Shown here: positions 1 to 9,200 of the stretch, piece by piece
Position numbering within the stretch: position 1 is the first letter of the stretch
Layout of the letters: each line of letters starts with the position of its first letter
Origin: Devosia sp. SL43
GTDB lineage: Bacteria; Pseudomonadota; Alphaproteobacteria; Rhizobiales; Devosiaceae
Reading direction: 5' to 3'
NCBI RefSeq assembly: GCF_021729885.1
Contig: NZ_CP063401.1
Span: forward strand, 992,001-1,056,000
Length of the DNA stretch: 64,000 bases
Translations under genes and position numbers: made by a program
The notes under the pieces: generated by a model
What the model was told of the DNA's origin: nothing
Databases searched by the model: none
What the model saw: the letters and a program-made list of their open reading frames with translations, nothing else

Positions 1-829
1 AGCCATCGCCGCGCACAATATCGTTGAGACCGAGATGCCCGGAATTGAACTCGGCCAAATCATAGCCCAGCCAGTCGGTCAGCGTGGAGTTGAGATACTG
101 GATGCGACCATGCGCATCGGCCGAGAAGAAACCGGCCGGCGAATGGTCGAGATAGTCGATGGCGCGCTGCAGGTCGCGGAAGGCGCTTTCATTGCTGTCG
201 CGGTCGCGGGTGATGTCTTCGACGGACCAGATGACCAGTGGCTTCTTGGCCTCGTCGGATTCAGGCAGCGGGCGCACGCCGACGCGGTACCAGTAGGCCT
301 TGCCGCTATTGGCCTGCGAACCGCCAAGACCACCGACAATGCGGACATCCTCGATGGCGGCGCGACCGTCCTTGGCGGCGCGCGACAGGCGGTAGATGCC
401 TTCGCTGGCCTCGGACTGACCGGCAAACAGGCGCGGCACGCCGACCGGCAGGCCATTGGTCATCGCCCCGGTGAAGCTGCCATAATGAGAATTGACGTAG
501 GAAATCTTGCCATCGCGATCGGCCACGACGGCGCCGAACGGCAGGCTGTCGACGACCGCGTTGGAGATGGTGCGCCGGTCTTCGCCCCCGGCGAAGCGGA
601 ACAGGCCCGCCGCGAGGCCAAACAAGCAGAAGACGCCGACCACTGCCAGCACGCCGACAAAAGTCATGATCAGATCGGGCGAAATACGATCGCTGAACAG
701 CGAGAACGCCACGGCTACGGCGATCAGAACCAGGCCCAGGACGACGACCCGCCACAGCCCGGCGCTGCCGCCCCGGTTGGCCAGCAAGGGGTCTGGATAG
801 CTGTCCTCGCCGAGCGGCGTCGATGCCAT
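1..829 (-). CDS. cckA: Hybrid sensor kinase, N-terminal part (CckA-like), cut by window edge
   Basis: Reading back from the ATG at 829 gives an open frame to the window edge (about 276 residues). It begins MASTPLGEDSYPDP, has two transmembrane segments (about residues 23-43 and 49-72), a PAS domain (about 81-200, with SLPFGAVVADRDGKISYVN) and a second PAS domain (from about 232, SPAGFFSADAHGRIQYLN). The kinase and receiver parts would lie outside the window. Two TM segments plus tandem PAS domains next to flhB match CckA, the cell-cycle kinase that phosphorylates CtrA through ChpT; in Caulobacter cckA also lies by fliR-flhB. The name rests on architecture and position, because the catalytic domains are not visible. 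The gene follows flhB by 145 bases on the same strand. Its link to CtrA fits the CtrA boxes found upstream of flagellar genes here. Confidence 0.75.
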   Translation of the reverse strand, partial: MASTPLGEDSYPDPLLANRGGSAGLWRVVVLGLVLIAVAVAFSLFSDRISPDLIMTFVGVLAVVGVFCLFGLAAGLFRFAGGEDRRTISNAVVDSLPFGAVVADRDGKISYVNSHYGSFTGAMTNGLPVGVPRLFAGQSEASEGIYRLSRAAKDGRAAIEDVRIVGGLGGSQANSGKAYWYRVGVRPLPESDEAKKPLVIWSVEDITRDRDSNESAFRDLQRAIDYLDHSPAGFFSADAHGRIQYLNSTLTDWLGYDLAEFNSGHLGLNDIVRGDG

Positions 830-974
830 GGGTCAATCTGCTCCGTGGGTGCCGAATCAGGCACTGCCATTGGTCTAGCAAATGGCCGGTGCATGGGGGA
901 GAGCGAACGCGGTTTTCAACACGGGATGGGCATATAAGCGTGCCAAAGCACCGCCTCGCCTTTCGGGGATGCCC

Positions 975-2057
975 CTAGCTCGACTTCCAGCCCGGCCCCT
1001 TCTTGAGCCGCATCACGAAGCCGATGACTTCGGCCACCGCCTTGAAGTGCTCGTTGGGGATCGTGTCGTCCACCTCGACGCTGGCGAACAGCGCACGCGC
1101 GAGCGGCGGGTTTTCGACGATCGGGACGTCGTGCTGCTTGGCCAGTTCGCGGATGCGGAAGGCCACGGCGTCGGCGCCCTTGGCGACGCATTGCGGGGCG
1201 CCCATGGCACGGTCGTATTTGAGCGCCACGGCAAAGTGGGTCGGGTTGGTGATGACTACGGTGGCATCGGGCACGGCGGACATCATGCGCTTGCGCGAGC
1301 GCTCCTGCCGCAACTGGCGCAGTTTCCCCTTGATATGGGGGTCGCCTTCCATCTGCTTGTATTCGTCCTTGGTCTCCTGCAGCGTCATCATCTGCCGCTT
1401 CCACCACTTCTGGCGGACGTAGATGTAGTCGGCCAGAGCGATGGCCGTGACGATGGCCAGGGTCGCCGTGAAGATCTTGATGCCGATCTCCTGGAAGTCG
1501 GCCAGGATGATCAGGGGATCGGCGGTCATCATGGTGTCGAGCCGGTCGCGCTCGGGCCACACCACGAAGAACAGCACCGTGCCCACGACGGAAATCTTGA
1601 GCAGGCCCTTGCCGAAATTGACCAGGGATTCGCTGGAAAACATGCGCTTGAAGCCCGCCAGCGGCGAAATCTTGGAGAATTTCGGGGTGATCGGTTCGAC
1701 GGACAGCAATGGCCGGTGCTGAATGAGGTTGGCCGCAACCGCGCAGGACGACAAGACGGCCAGCGGGATCAGCACCGTGCCCAGCAGCGCCAATGCCAAA
1801 CCGTTGAAGAAGGCTCCGAAGCCCGCTCCGCCCAGCTCGAACTGGTCGGCATTCATCATCAGCACCTTGAGCGACCCCATCAGGTTCGCCGCAGTCGAGG
1901 GCGCCATCATCGCGAAGATAACGGCTGAGCCGAGCAGCATGAACCAGGTGACCACTTCCTGGCTCTTGGCGACGTCGCCCTTCTTGTGCGCATCCTCGAG
2001 CTTCTTTTGAGAAGGGTCTTCTGTTTTTGAGTCGTTCTCGGGGGCTTCGTCAGACAT
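975..2057 (-). CDS. flhB: Flagellar export apparatus protein FlhB
   Basis: This 360-residue protein is the substrate-specificity switch of the flagellar type III export gate. It has a polar N-terminus (SQKKLEDAHKKGDVAKSQEV, typical of FlhB), four hydrophobic segments between about residues 35 and 215, and a cytoplasmic domain with the autocleavage motif NPTH at residues 271-274. Self-cleavage between N and P switches export from rod/hook to filament substrates. It is last in the minus-strand run flgB-flgC-fliE-fliQ-fliR-flhB and is separated from fliR by a 118-base palindromic element. Length and all motifs are normal. Confidence 0.97.
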   Translation of the reverse strand: MSDEAPENDSKTEDPSQKKLEDAHKKGDVAKSQEVVTWFMLLGSAVIFAMMAPSTAANLMGSLKVLMMNADQFELGGAGFGAFFNGLALALLGTVLIPLAVLSSCAVAANLIQHRPLLSVEPITPKFSKISPLAGFKRMFSSESLVNFGKGLLKISVVGTVLFFVVWPERDRLDTMMTADPLIILADFQEIGIKIFTATLAIVTAIALADYIYVRQKWWKRQMMTLQETKDEYKQMEGDPHIKGKLRQLRQERSRKRMMSAVPDATVVITNPTHFAVALKYDRAMGAPQCVAKGADAVAFRIRELAKQHDVPIVENPPLARALFASVEVDDTIPNEHFKAVAEVIGFVMRLKKGPGWKSS

Positions 2058-2071
2058 CAGGATGCCCCGCT

Positions 2072-2189
2072 ATCCACGTGATGACGGCCTGCGAGCAGCA
2101 GTTGGCTCCGCTTCCGGTGCTCACGTACAAAACGTACGCTGCGCTCCGGTTCTCGCCAACCGCCGTTCTCGACTCGTCCTGACGTGGAT
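2072..2189. repeat. Imperfect 118-bp palindromic intergenic element (fliR-flhB gap)
   Basis: The ends ATCCACGT (2072-2079) and ACGTGGAT (2182-2189) are exact reverse complements. The two halves pair imperfectly throughout, roughly two thirds of positions by eye, around a centre near 2131 with CGTAC-AAAA-CGTAC. It fills nearly the whole gap between fliR and flhB. The form suggests a REP/BIME-like dispersed element; whether other copies exist cannot be seen here. Confidence 0.7.
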
Positions 2190-2201
2190 TTCGGGACATC
2201 C

Positions 2202-2969
2202 CTAGCCCCTCCACATCGCGAGATGATTCTCAAAGCCGGTGAGGTACCAGCCCATCATCATGGTCAGCAGGAGCGCGAACAGCACCAGTCCGACGATGAT
2301 ATTGGCCGGCATCAGCACGAAGAACACCTGCATGGCCGGCATCAACCGGGCCAGGATGCCGGCGCCAAGGTTGAACACCAGGCCGAAAACGATAAACGGC
2401 GCCGACATCTGGACACCGATGGTGAAGGCGCTGGCGACCGTTCTGATGGCCATCTGCGCCGCATCGTCGAACATCAGCGGCGCATCGAGGGGAAACACCA
2501 TGTAGCTGTCATAGGTTGCGGCCAGCGCCATGTGGTGCAGGTCGGTCGCGAAGATCAGCACCATGCCCAGGAAGCTGAGAAAGCTGCCGAACACCGCGCC
2601 CTGGATACCGGTTTGCGTCGGATCGGCGGCCATGGCGGTGGAGAGGCCCGTCTGAAACGCGATGATCGCACCGGCCACCTGCGTGGCCATCACGGTGATC
2701 CGGGCAATGGCGCCCAGGATGATGCCGATCGCCAGCTCGTGAAAGATGAGCCCGATAATGTCGATCACATCGTCGGGCATGGCGGGCATGCCGGGCGACA
2801 GCAACGGATAGACGACCAGCGTGAAGGCCAGCGCGAAGCTCAGCCGCATGCGGGCCGGGATCATGTCCTCGCCCAAGGCAGGCATGAGCATTAGGATGGC
2901 GCCGATGCGGGTAAACAGCAGCAGGTAGAGAAAGGCCGTATTGGGCAGCCAGTCGAGGCCGATGGTCAC
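2202..2969 (-). CDS. fliR: Flagellar export apparatus protein FliR
   Basis: FliR (255 residues) is a core membrane component of the flagellar export gate, assembling with FliP and FliQ. The sequence is almost wholly hydrophobic with about six membrane segments. It carries family features such as the run FQTGLSTAMAADPTQ near the middle and a C-terminal GLVLNLGAGILARLMPAMQVF-like region. The start chosen is GTG at 2969, two bases after the fliQ stop, where family similarity begins (VTIGLDWLPN). The open frame runs further upstream, but that part overlaps fliQ and looks non-coding. Translation is probably coupled to fliQ. Confidence 0.95.
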   Translation of the reverse strand: MTIGLDWLPNTAFLYLLLFTRIGAILMLMPALGEDMIPARMRLSFALAFTLVVYPLLSPGMPAMPDDVIDIIGLIFHELAIGIILGAIARITVMATQVAGAIIAFQTGLSTAMAADPTQTGIQGAVFGSFLSFLGMVLIFATDLHHMALAATYDSYMVFPLDAPLMFDDAAQMAIRTVASAFTIGVQMSAPFIVFGLVFNLGAGILARLMPAMQVFFVLMPANIIVGLVLFALLLTMMMGWYLTGFENHLAMWRG

Positions 2970-2971
2970 CG

Positions 2972-3238
2972 CTATCCGCCCACGATGATCATATCGATCA
3001 CGCGGTTCATGTAGCCGCCCATGGTGGCGCCGAGGAACGGCAGGGTGATCAGCATGGTGATGAAGATGGCGATGATCTTGGGAACGAAGACCAGGGTCTG
3101 TTCCTGAATCTGCGTCAGCGCCTGGAACAGCGCGATGATGACGCCGACGACCAGGCCGACGATCATCATCGGCGCCGATACGATGATCAACACCCAGATG
3201 CCATCGGAGGAAATGTCGAGAACTTCGGCGCCGGTCAT
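2972..3238 (-). CDS. fliQ: Flagellar export apparatus protein FliQ
   Basis: FliQ is an 88-residue protein with two membrane helices (about 15-40 and 50-75) and the usual family length. It forms part of the FliPQR export channel. The conserved stretch ALFQALTQIQEQTLVFVPK is present between the helices. It is followed after two bases by fliR and preceded by a large palindromic element that separates it from fliE. Confidence 0.95.
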   Translation of the reverse strand: MTGAEVLDISSDGIWVLIIVSAPMMIVGLVVGVIIALFQALTQIQEQTLVFVPKIIAIFITMLITLPFLGATMGGYMNRVIDMIIVGG

Positions 3239-3292
3239 GGTTGGGTCCTAGTGGCGAATCGCGGCCTGCATTGCGCAGTTTACCCCAATAAC

Positions 3293-3427
3293 GTGCCACG
3301 CCCTCGTGGTTCGAGGCTCGTGAAGAACTCGCACCTCACCATGAGGGCTACTTTGGGTTCGGTGCTCCAGTAGCCCTCATGGTGAGGCGGGAGCTCTTGC
3401 GACCCTCGAACCACGAGGGCGTGGCAC
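3293..3427. repeat. 135-bp palindromic element between fliE and fliQ
   Basis: The outer arms 3293-3315 and 3405-3427 are perfect 23-bp reverse complements. The inner arms 3334-3352 and 3369-3387 are perfect 19-bp reverse complements around a 16-base loop. The intervening stretches pair partly. The right arm touches the fliE stop codon (3427-3429). The motif CCCTCATGGTGAGG with CCTCGAACCACGAGGG resembles palindromic repeats I recognise from several Hyphomicrobiales genomes. Transcribed, it would fold into a very long hairpin in the middle of the export-gene operon. Confidence 0.85.
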
Positions 3428-3762
3428 TAGATCGGCATCCGCATGATTTCTTCGTAGGCCGAGATCACGCGGTCGCGCACCGTCACCATGCTTTCGATGG
3501 CGATTTCGGTTTCGCTGAGGGCGGTGACCATGTCGACCACGTTGGCCTTGCCGTTGACCATGTCGATGGCCATGGCGTCGGAGGTCTTGCCGGTATCGAC
3601 CACACCCTGCACCTGCTGGGCCAGCATATCGGCGAAGTTGGGACCGCTTTGCGGATTGGCGAGCGCCAGCAGATCGGTGTTGGGCTTGGCGGCCTGGTTG
3701 ATCAGCCGGCTGGCATTGCCATAAGCGGCGGTGGCGGCGTTGAACGGTGTACTGATGGCCAT
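3427..3762 (-). CDS. fliE: Flagellar hook-basal body protein FliE
   Basis: FliE (111 residues) connects the MS ring and export gate to the proximal rod. The C-terminal half shows the family pattern DMVTALSETEIAIESMVTVR followed by RVISAYEEIMRMPI, which is highly typical of FliE. The N-terminus is short and polar. It lies 17 bases after flgC. Its stop codon abuts the palindromic element at 3293-3427. Confidence 0.95.
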   Translation of the reverse strand: MAISTPFNAATAAYGNASRLINQAAKPNTDLLALANPQSGPNFADMLAQQVQGVVDTGKTSDAMAIDMVNGKANVVDMVTALSETEIAIESMVTVRDRVISAYEEIMRMPI

Positions 3763-3779
3763 GACGCTCTCTTAGGGTT

Positions 3780-4190
3780 TCAGCCGCGCAGGATGTCGAG
3801 CGTGCGCCCGAGCATCTGCCGCGTCACGGTGACGACGTTGAGGTTGGCTTCGTAGGTGCGCTGGGCCTCGCGCATGTCCATCGTCTCGATCAGCGGATTG
3901 ACGTTGGGATATTGCACATAGCCGGTGGCATCGGCCGCCGGGTGACCCGGCTCGTAGCGGGTGCTGAAGTCGCTCATGTCATAGGCCAGGTTGCCGACTT
4001 CGACGATATTGCCGCCGACATCGGCGTCGAAGGACGTCTCGAAAGTCGGCACGCGGCGGCGATACGGCTCGTCGCCCGGCGCCTTGCCAGCCGAGTCGGC
4101 ATTGGCGATGTTCTCGGCGATGACGCGCATGCGGGCCGTCTGGGCATGCATGCCCGTGGCGGCGATGCGGAGCGAGGAACTGAAGTCCAT
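3780..4190 (-). CDS. flgC: Flagellar proximal rod protein FlgC
   Basis: FlgC (136 residues) is a proximal rod subunit. It shows the N-terminal rod signature (SSLRIAATGMHAQTARMRVI, then AENIANADSAG) and the C-terminal flagellar-rod domain ending NVVTVTRQMLGRTLDILRG. The sequence YPNVNPLIETMDMREAQRTYEANL is the usual C-terminal motif. It follows flgB by nine bases in the same operon. Confidence 0.97.
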   Translation of the reverse strand: MDFSSSLRIAATGMHAQTARMRVIAENIANADSAGKAPGDEPYRRRVPTFETSFDADVGGNIVEVGNLAYDMSDFSTRYEPGHPAADATGYVQYPNVNPLIETMDMREAQRTYEANLNVVTVTRQMLGRTLDILRG

Positions 4191-4199
4191 GATTTACTC

Positions 4200-4607
4200 C
4201 TAGGCCTGACGGCCGAGCGCGGTTTTGAGGATCTTGATCGACTTGGTGTAGAGGCCCGTGGCCGCCTGGTAGTCCATCAGGTTGGTGGTGACCTTCATCA
4301 TCTCGTCTTCGAGCGTGACGCCATTGCCCTCGGGCGTGATCTCGAAATTGGCCATGCGCTGCGCGCCAAAGGCGCTGCTGTCGCTGCTGGCCACCGAGAA
4401 GTGCGTTGGCTGAGTTGCCGTGGTGGTGACGGTGGCCGACGAAAAGGCGCCGTTGTTCTGGGCAAAATCGTATTGCGCCAGGTCGCGACCGCGGTAACCC
4501 GGCGTTTCCGCATTGGCGACGTTCTCGGCCAACAGACCTTGACGAGTCTGATGCCAGCGCATTTTGTCTGCGAGCGCCGTGAAAACCGGCATATTCATGA
4601 GGCCCAT
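4200..4607 (-). CDS. flgB: Flagellar proximal rod protein FlgB
   Basis: FlgB (135 residues) is the most proximal rod subunit. The region MPVFTALADKMRWHQTRQGL followed by LAENVANAETPGYRGRDL is the conserved N-terminal rod motif, and the C-terminus (NLMDYQAATGLYTKSIKILK) fits. The ATG at 4607 is preferred over the longer frame from 4670 because it has GAGGA nine bases upstream and starts at the family N-terminus; ATG 4598 is also possible. It is first gene of flgB-flgC-fliE-fliQ-fliR-flhB, divergent from fliO-fliP across a gap with a CtrA box. Confidence 0.95.
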   Translation of the reverse strand: MGLMNMPVFTALADKMRWHQTRQGLLAENVANAETPGYRGRDLAQYDFAQNNGAFSSATVTTTATQPTHFSVASSDSSAFGAQRMANFEITPEGNGVTLEDEMMKVTTNLMDYQAATGLYTKSIKILKTALGRQA

Positions 4608-4639
4608 GGCCTGAAGTCCTCGCGAGAGTCGATGGTGAT

Positions 4640-4654
4640 GGGCAAATCTTGCCG
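4640..4654. promoter_or_regulatory. FlbD/ftr-like palindrome upstream of flgB
   Basis: GGCA (4641-4644), five AT-rich bases, then TGCCG (4650-4654). It has the same form as the palindromes beside the flgF, flgI and flgE promoters. In Caulobacter such ftr elements bind FlbD; that assignment is inferred here. Confidence 0.45.
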
Positions 4655-4662
4655 GTCTATGG

Positions 4663-4678
4663 TTAATCAAGCGTTAAC
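4663..4678. promoter_or_regulatory. CtrA box (TTAA-N7-TTAAC) in flgB/fliO gap
   Basis: TTAA at 4663-4666, seven bases, and TTAAC at 4674-4678 give a perfect match to the CtrA full site. It lies 56 bases upstream of the flgB start and about 100 upstream of fliO, so it could serve either direction. Confidence 0.75.
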
Positions 4679-4733
4679 CTGATCAGGCTAGGTCGGTTTT
4701 CGTCTCGCATTCTGCACATTTGCGCGGCTTAGT

Positions 4734-4748
4734 AGGCAAGATATGCCG
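4734..4748. promoter_or_regulatory. FlbD/ftr-like palindrome upstream of fliO
   Basis: GGCA (4735-4738), AGATA, TGCCG (4744-4748). This is a second copy of the GGCA-N5-TGCC palindrome in the flgB/fliO gap, 33 bases before the fliO start. Confidence 0.4.
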
Positions 4749-4780
4749 CCCGGATTCGGGCCAGACGTTTTGGAGACGAC

Positions 4781-5473
4781 ATGGAAATCATCACCGCACC
4801 TTTCGGCGGCCTCATGAACACCCTGTTTGCACTGGGCGCGGTCGTCGTCGGCATCATATTGGTGGTGTGGCTGCTCAAGCTGCTGACGGGCGCGACCGGC
4901 CGGGCTGTCCGTGGTCGCAACCGGCGGCTGGGCGTGGTTGATACGCTGGCGCTCGATCCCAAGCGGCAGTTGCTGATCATCCGCCGCGACAATGTCGAGC
5001 ACCTGATCCTGACCGGTGGACCGGCAGATGTAGTGATCGAGACCGGCATCGTGGTGGAAGAAGAAGAGGCGGCGCAGCCATCTCGTCGGCCGATCCCGGT
5101 CGTTGCCGGACGCAAGCCAGCCCCTGCCCCAGCGCAGAAGCCTGCGGCTCCAGCAGTACCCGTGGCTCCAGTGGCCGCTGTCGCGCCGCCCGTCGCCGTG
5201 CCGACCCCCGAACCCGCTCCGGAGCCAGCCCTGCCCGGCTCGGCACTCGAAAAGCTGCGTGCGCAGGGCTTGCCCACCAACAAGCGCGCACACCTGTCGC
5301 TGCGTCATACCGGGCTGTTGCGGCCCGTCAGCGAGATGGAAATGGCGGTTTCCCCTGAAAACGCCGTGACCGCGGCTTCCCAGGCCGTCGACTCAGCTAA
5401 AGAGAACAACGCACAGCGAGAGATCGAAGGCGTTGACGTTGTCGAAGGCACTACCGAGGCAAACCGGAACTGA
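4781..5473 (+). CDS. fliO: Flagellar biosynthesis protein FliO (long, Pro/Ala-rich tail)
   Basis: This 230-residue protein has one N-terminal membrane segment (about residues 15-38) followed by the FliO-type beta domain (RLGVVDTLALDPKRQLLIIR and DNVEHLILTGGPADVVIETG). FliO is the scaffold that helps FliP assemble into the export gate. The C-terminal half (about 90-230) is a Pro/Ala-rich and then charged low-complexity tail, longer than in enteric FliO. It overlaps fliP by about 35 bases, so the two are probably translationally coupled. It is divergent from flgB, with a CtrA box in between. Confidence 0.85.
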   Translation: MEIITAPFGGLMNTLFALGAVVVGIILVVWLLKLLTGATGRAVRGRNRRLGVVDTLALDPKRQLLIIRRDNVEHLILTGGPADVVIETGIVVEEEEAAQPSRRPIPVVAGRKPAPAPAQKPAAPAVPVAPVAAVAPPVAVPTPEPAPEPALPGSALEKLRAQGLPTNKRAHLSLRHTGLLRPVSEMEMAVSPENAVTAASQAVDSAKENNAQREIEGVDVVEGTTEANRN

Positions 5474-6233
5474 CGCCGCACCGACGCGCCTGCGTCGGCT
5501 CGCGCCCTATGCCGCGCTGCTATCGCTGGTCCTGCTTGCGGTGACATCCAGCCTGGCCTTTGGCCAGGACGTTTCGATCGATTTCGGCGACGATACGACG
5601 ATCACCGAACGGGCCGTGCAGATCATCGGCCTGATCACGCTGCTGTCGCTGGCGCCGTCGATCCTGGTGATGGTGACGAGCTTCACCCGTATCGTGGTTG
5701 TGCTTTCCCTGCTGCGCACCGCCATCGGCCTACAAACCGCCCCGCCGAATTCGGTGATGGTGTCGCTGGCGCTGTTCCTGACCATCTTCGTCATGCAGCC
5801 AACACTGCAGGCCAGCTACGACCAAGGCATCGCGCCGTTGCTGGCCGGTGAAATCGAGATCGCCGAAGCCTTTGAACTCGGCAGCGCGCCGCTACATGAA
5901 TTCATGCGGGCCAATGTGCGCGAGCAGGATCTGAGCCTGTTCTACGACCTCACCGATGCGGAGATCCCGGCTGAGCCCGAGGCCATTCCGCTGCAACTGC
6001 TGATTCCGGCTTTCATGATCTCCGAACTGCGCCGGGCCTTCGAGATCGGCTTCCTGCTGTTCCTGCCCTTCGTGGTGATCGACATGGTCGTCGCCTCGGT
6101 GCTGATGAGCATGGGTATGATGATGCTGCCGCCAGTGGTGATCTCACTGCCGTTCAAGCTGATCTTCTTCGTGCTGGTGGACGGCTGGTACCTGGTCGCC
6201 GGTTCGCTGGTCCGAAGTTTCGTGAGCGGCTAG
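5439..6233 (+). CDS. fliP: Flagellar export apparatus protein FliP
   Basis: FliP is the pentameric core of the flagellar export gate. The protein starts with a cleavable signal peptide (hydrophobic stretch ending TSSLAFGQ). It contains LSLAPSILVMVTSFTRIVVV, LFLTIFVMQP and the C-terminal MMMLPPVVISLPFKLIFFVL, all typical of FliP. Two in-frame TTG codons (5433 and 5439) can start it. The second is preferred because GAAGG (5426-5430) sits eight bases before it. The total is about 264 residues. The gene ends six bases from the stop of the convergent TPR gene. Confidence 0.95.
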   Translation: MSKALPRQTGTDAAPTRLRRLAPYAALLSLVLLAVTSSLAFGQDVSIDFGDDTTITERAVQIIGLITLLSLAPSILVMVTSFTRIVVVLSLLRTAIGLQTAPPNSVMVSLALFLTIFVMQPTLQASYDQGIAPLLAGEIEIAEAFELGSAPLHEFMRANVREQDLSLFYDLTDAEIPAEPEAIPLQLLIPAFMISELRRAFEIGFLLFLPFVVIDMVVASVLMSMGMMMLPPVVISLPFKLIFFVLVDGWYLVAGSLVRSFVSG

Positions 6234-6238
6234 CGAGC

Positions 6239-9200
6239 TTAAGCGCCGCCTGGAGCACCCACGCTGGCGATGCCAGCGTCTGGCTCGGACGCAACGGTCG
6301 GGGCCAGGGCGCCCTCCCCGCCATAGGTCTCGCGATAGGACGACAGGAACGAGTTGATGCCATCGGTGCCCGCCACCTGGTTGGCGACCGTCTTGAACTC
6401 GAGACTGGTGACTTCGACATTGCCTGTCACCAGGTCGAACATCGGCCATTCCGGTGACGTCACCATCGCATCGCCGAACTTGGAGCGCAGCCGCGACAGG
6501 CCGAAGGTATCGCCGGCCAGTACGAAGCCGACGGCGGCCTTGATGACGCTCATGCGGGCCGGCTGCGTGAGCGCGGTGCCGGGATTCTCGGCATATAGTG
6601 CCTCGATCATCTCGCTGGCTTGCGCATAGCGGCGGGCTTTCCAGTGGGCGTCGATGCGCAGCAGCGTGGCGTCGCGGCCATCGAGATCGCGCAGCAAGTC
6701 CAAGGCCAGTTGGTCGCGGCCACCATCGATCATCGCCCGCGCTTCGAGGATACGGCGCTGACGCGCCAGTGATTCCGGAATATCGGGCAGGCGCGTGGCA
6801 TTGAGCACCCGCAAGGCATCCTGCGGCTTGCGGTCGGCCAGGTAGATGATGGCCAGGTCGGCAGCTATCTGTGTGCGGGCGACGCCGCGCAGACGGTTGT
6901 CGAGCTGGTATTCGAGCAGTTCAGCGGCCTGCGGCAGGAGATCGACGCGGACCAGGCGACGGGCCAGGTTGCGGATCATCTCGTCGCCGCGCGCGCCCGG
7001 CGGGGTGAGCTGACGGAAATCGTAGTAGAGCCCTAGCGCATCGACCGGCCCCATCGCATCGGCCATGCCATTGAGGAACAGTTCGCCGAACATGCGCTGT
7101 GCCTCGTCGCGCAGAGCGTTGATCGGCGGGCTTTCGGGATAGTTGGCAACGGCCTGCTTCACCGTCTCGAAGCCGAGGCGATAGTCGCCATGGCGGAAAT
7201 AGAGCTCGGCCAGCAGCTTCTGCATGTCGGCTTCGAGCGGATTGCCGCGCCACAGCAGCGATTCGGCAGACAGCGTCTCGGTCCCCTTCGCCAGGTTCAG
7301 CTTGCCGGACTGATCGAGCAGCAACAGCGTGCGATAGATCGCCTCCGCCCGGGTGGGACGGATATCGGCGGTGATCACCTGACCATAGGTGTCGATGGCT
7401 TCGTCGATCCGGCCCTGCGCTTCGTCGATCCGCCCCGACAGCAAGTGATAAAGGCTCGAGTCCGCAGCGTCGAGGCCGGCAAAGTCGACTTCATCGAGCA
7501 GTCGCTGGGCCATGCTGGTGTCGCCGGTTTCAACCGCTGCACGGATCGCGGCAAACTGGAATTTGCTGCGCACCCAGCGCGGATAGGTATCGACGATCGT
7601 CGCCGCCTCAAGTGCGTCCATCTTGGCGCCCTTGTAGTCGTAGGCATCGGCACGGGCGATCGTCCGCCAGAGCAGCGCATCGACCTCTTGCCCCATGCTG
7701 GTACTGTTGAGGATCTGCAGTGCATCGGCCGAACGTCCGGCGATGGTATCGGCGATGGCGCGCGACAGCCGAACCTTGCGCGTCAGATCTTCTGCCTTGA
7801 GATCGGTCTCCAGCACATCGAGGACGCCGATCGCCTCAAGGCCGAAGTGGTTGGCGATGTAATACTGCGCCAGGTCGAGGCGGGCGATGTCGCGGTCCCT
7901 GCCCTCTGTGGCAGCGGCTTCGGCCAGCAGTTCTTCCTTGTGCTCGGTGAAGAGGCCAAAGTCTGGCTGCTCCAGCTGTGCGAGATCGATAAAGCTGCCG
8001 CGCATGGCTTCTGCGATGCCATTGCCAATGGTACGCGGACCATCGAGGGCGGAAACGGTCAAACCACCCGAGGTCGACAGGACGGCCAGATCATTTTCGA
8101 TCGTCACGTCCAAGTCGAGTGTTTCGGGCTTGATCACCAGCCCATGCACGCTGCGCAAGGCGGAGAAATCGACATAGTCGAGCGTCCGCGTCACACCACG
8201 GGCGGGCGGGAATGCGGTGACGACCTTGAGGACGTCGCCAACGACGGGATCACGGAAATCATGCACGCGGGCAGGCCGGGCCACATCGGCCACGATCTCG
8301 AAGTCGCCTTCGGCGTCACGGCGGCGGCTGAGTTCGATCGGCTCGGTCGGCGTCAGCATGATATCTCCAAGCGACAACACCCAGGCCATACCTTCCGACC
8401 CAAGCGTCGCCAGGCGGTCCTGCGACAGCTCCACGCGCACCATCTGCGTGTCGCCAGCCGTGACCACGGCGAACTCGCTCGCCAGGGCATCGAGGGCATC
8501 GGACTGGGGTGGCGGTGCAATGCCAGAAATGGTGTCGAACATCATCCACACCGTATCACCCCGGCGGAACACGGCGGCCGGCGTATCCTGCTCGAACGGA
8601 AACACCACGCGCACGGTCGAGCCGAGGACGCTGATGAACGGCGTGACGGTCTTGCTGGCACTTTCGGGATAGAGCATGCCAACCAGCGGGTCGGCCGGCG
8701 TCTCGTGGACTTCGCCGTGTTCGGCCTCGGCAGCGACGCCATCGGCCAGGCTTGCCGTATCGAACGTCGGCAGGCCTATGCCGGCAATGTCGATATCCAT
8801 GATGTATTGGCGCGGCGAGTTTTCGTAAAAACGCGGCTTGATGCCTTCGGCCAGCTGCAACGTGATCACCGACCCATCGGGGTTGACCGCACTCTCGACC
8901 GAAACAATTTCCGGTGGCAGATCGATTGCCAGATCGCGCAGATCGACGCCCACCGGCCATTCAAAGGAAATCAGCCCAAGCTCGCCCTCCTGAACATAGT
9001 CGCCCGTGGTCGGCACGCTCCAGTCGAACTGGACGCGCAGGAAGGTTGGATTGCGCCCAACGCGGATGGTGGCCTTGGGATCGAGATCGGCCACCCCGGC
9101 TGCCTTGCGCTCCTGTTCAGCCCTGATCGCGGCGACGCGGGCGCGCTCAGCCAATTCGTCGATGATAGCCTGCGGGAGCGCCGGTGGCATGCCCTGCCAG

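Noticed and set aside
4690..4725. GG-N10-GC match upstream of fliO as a sigma-54 promoter
   Set aside because: Only the GG and GC fit; the CAC and TT positions do not, unlike the three accepted promoters. A chance match is likely.
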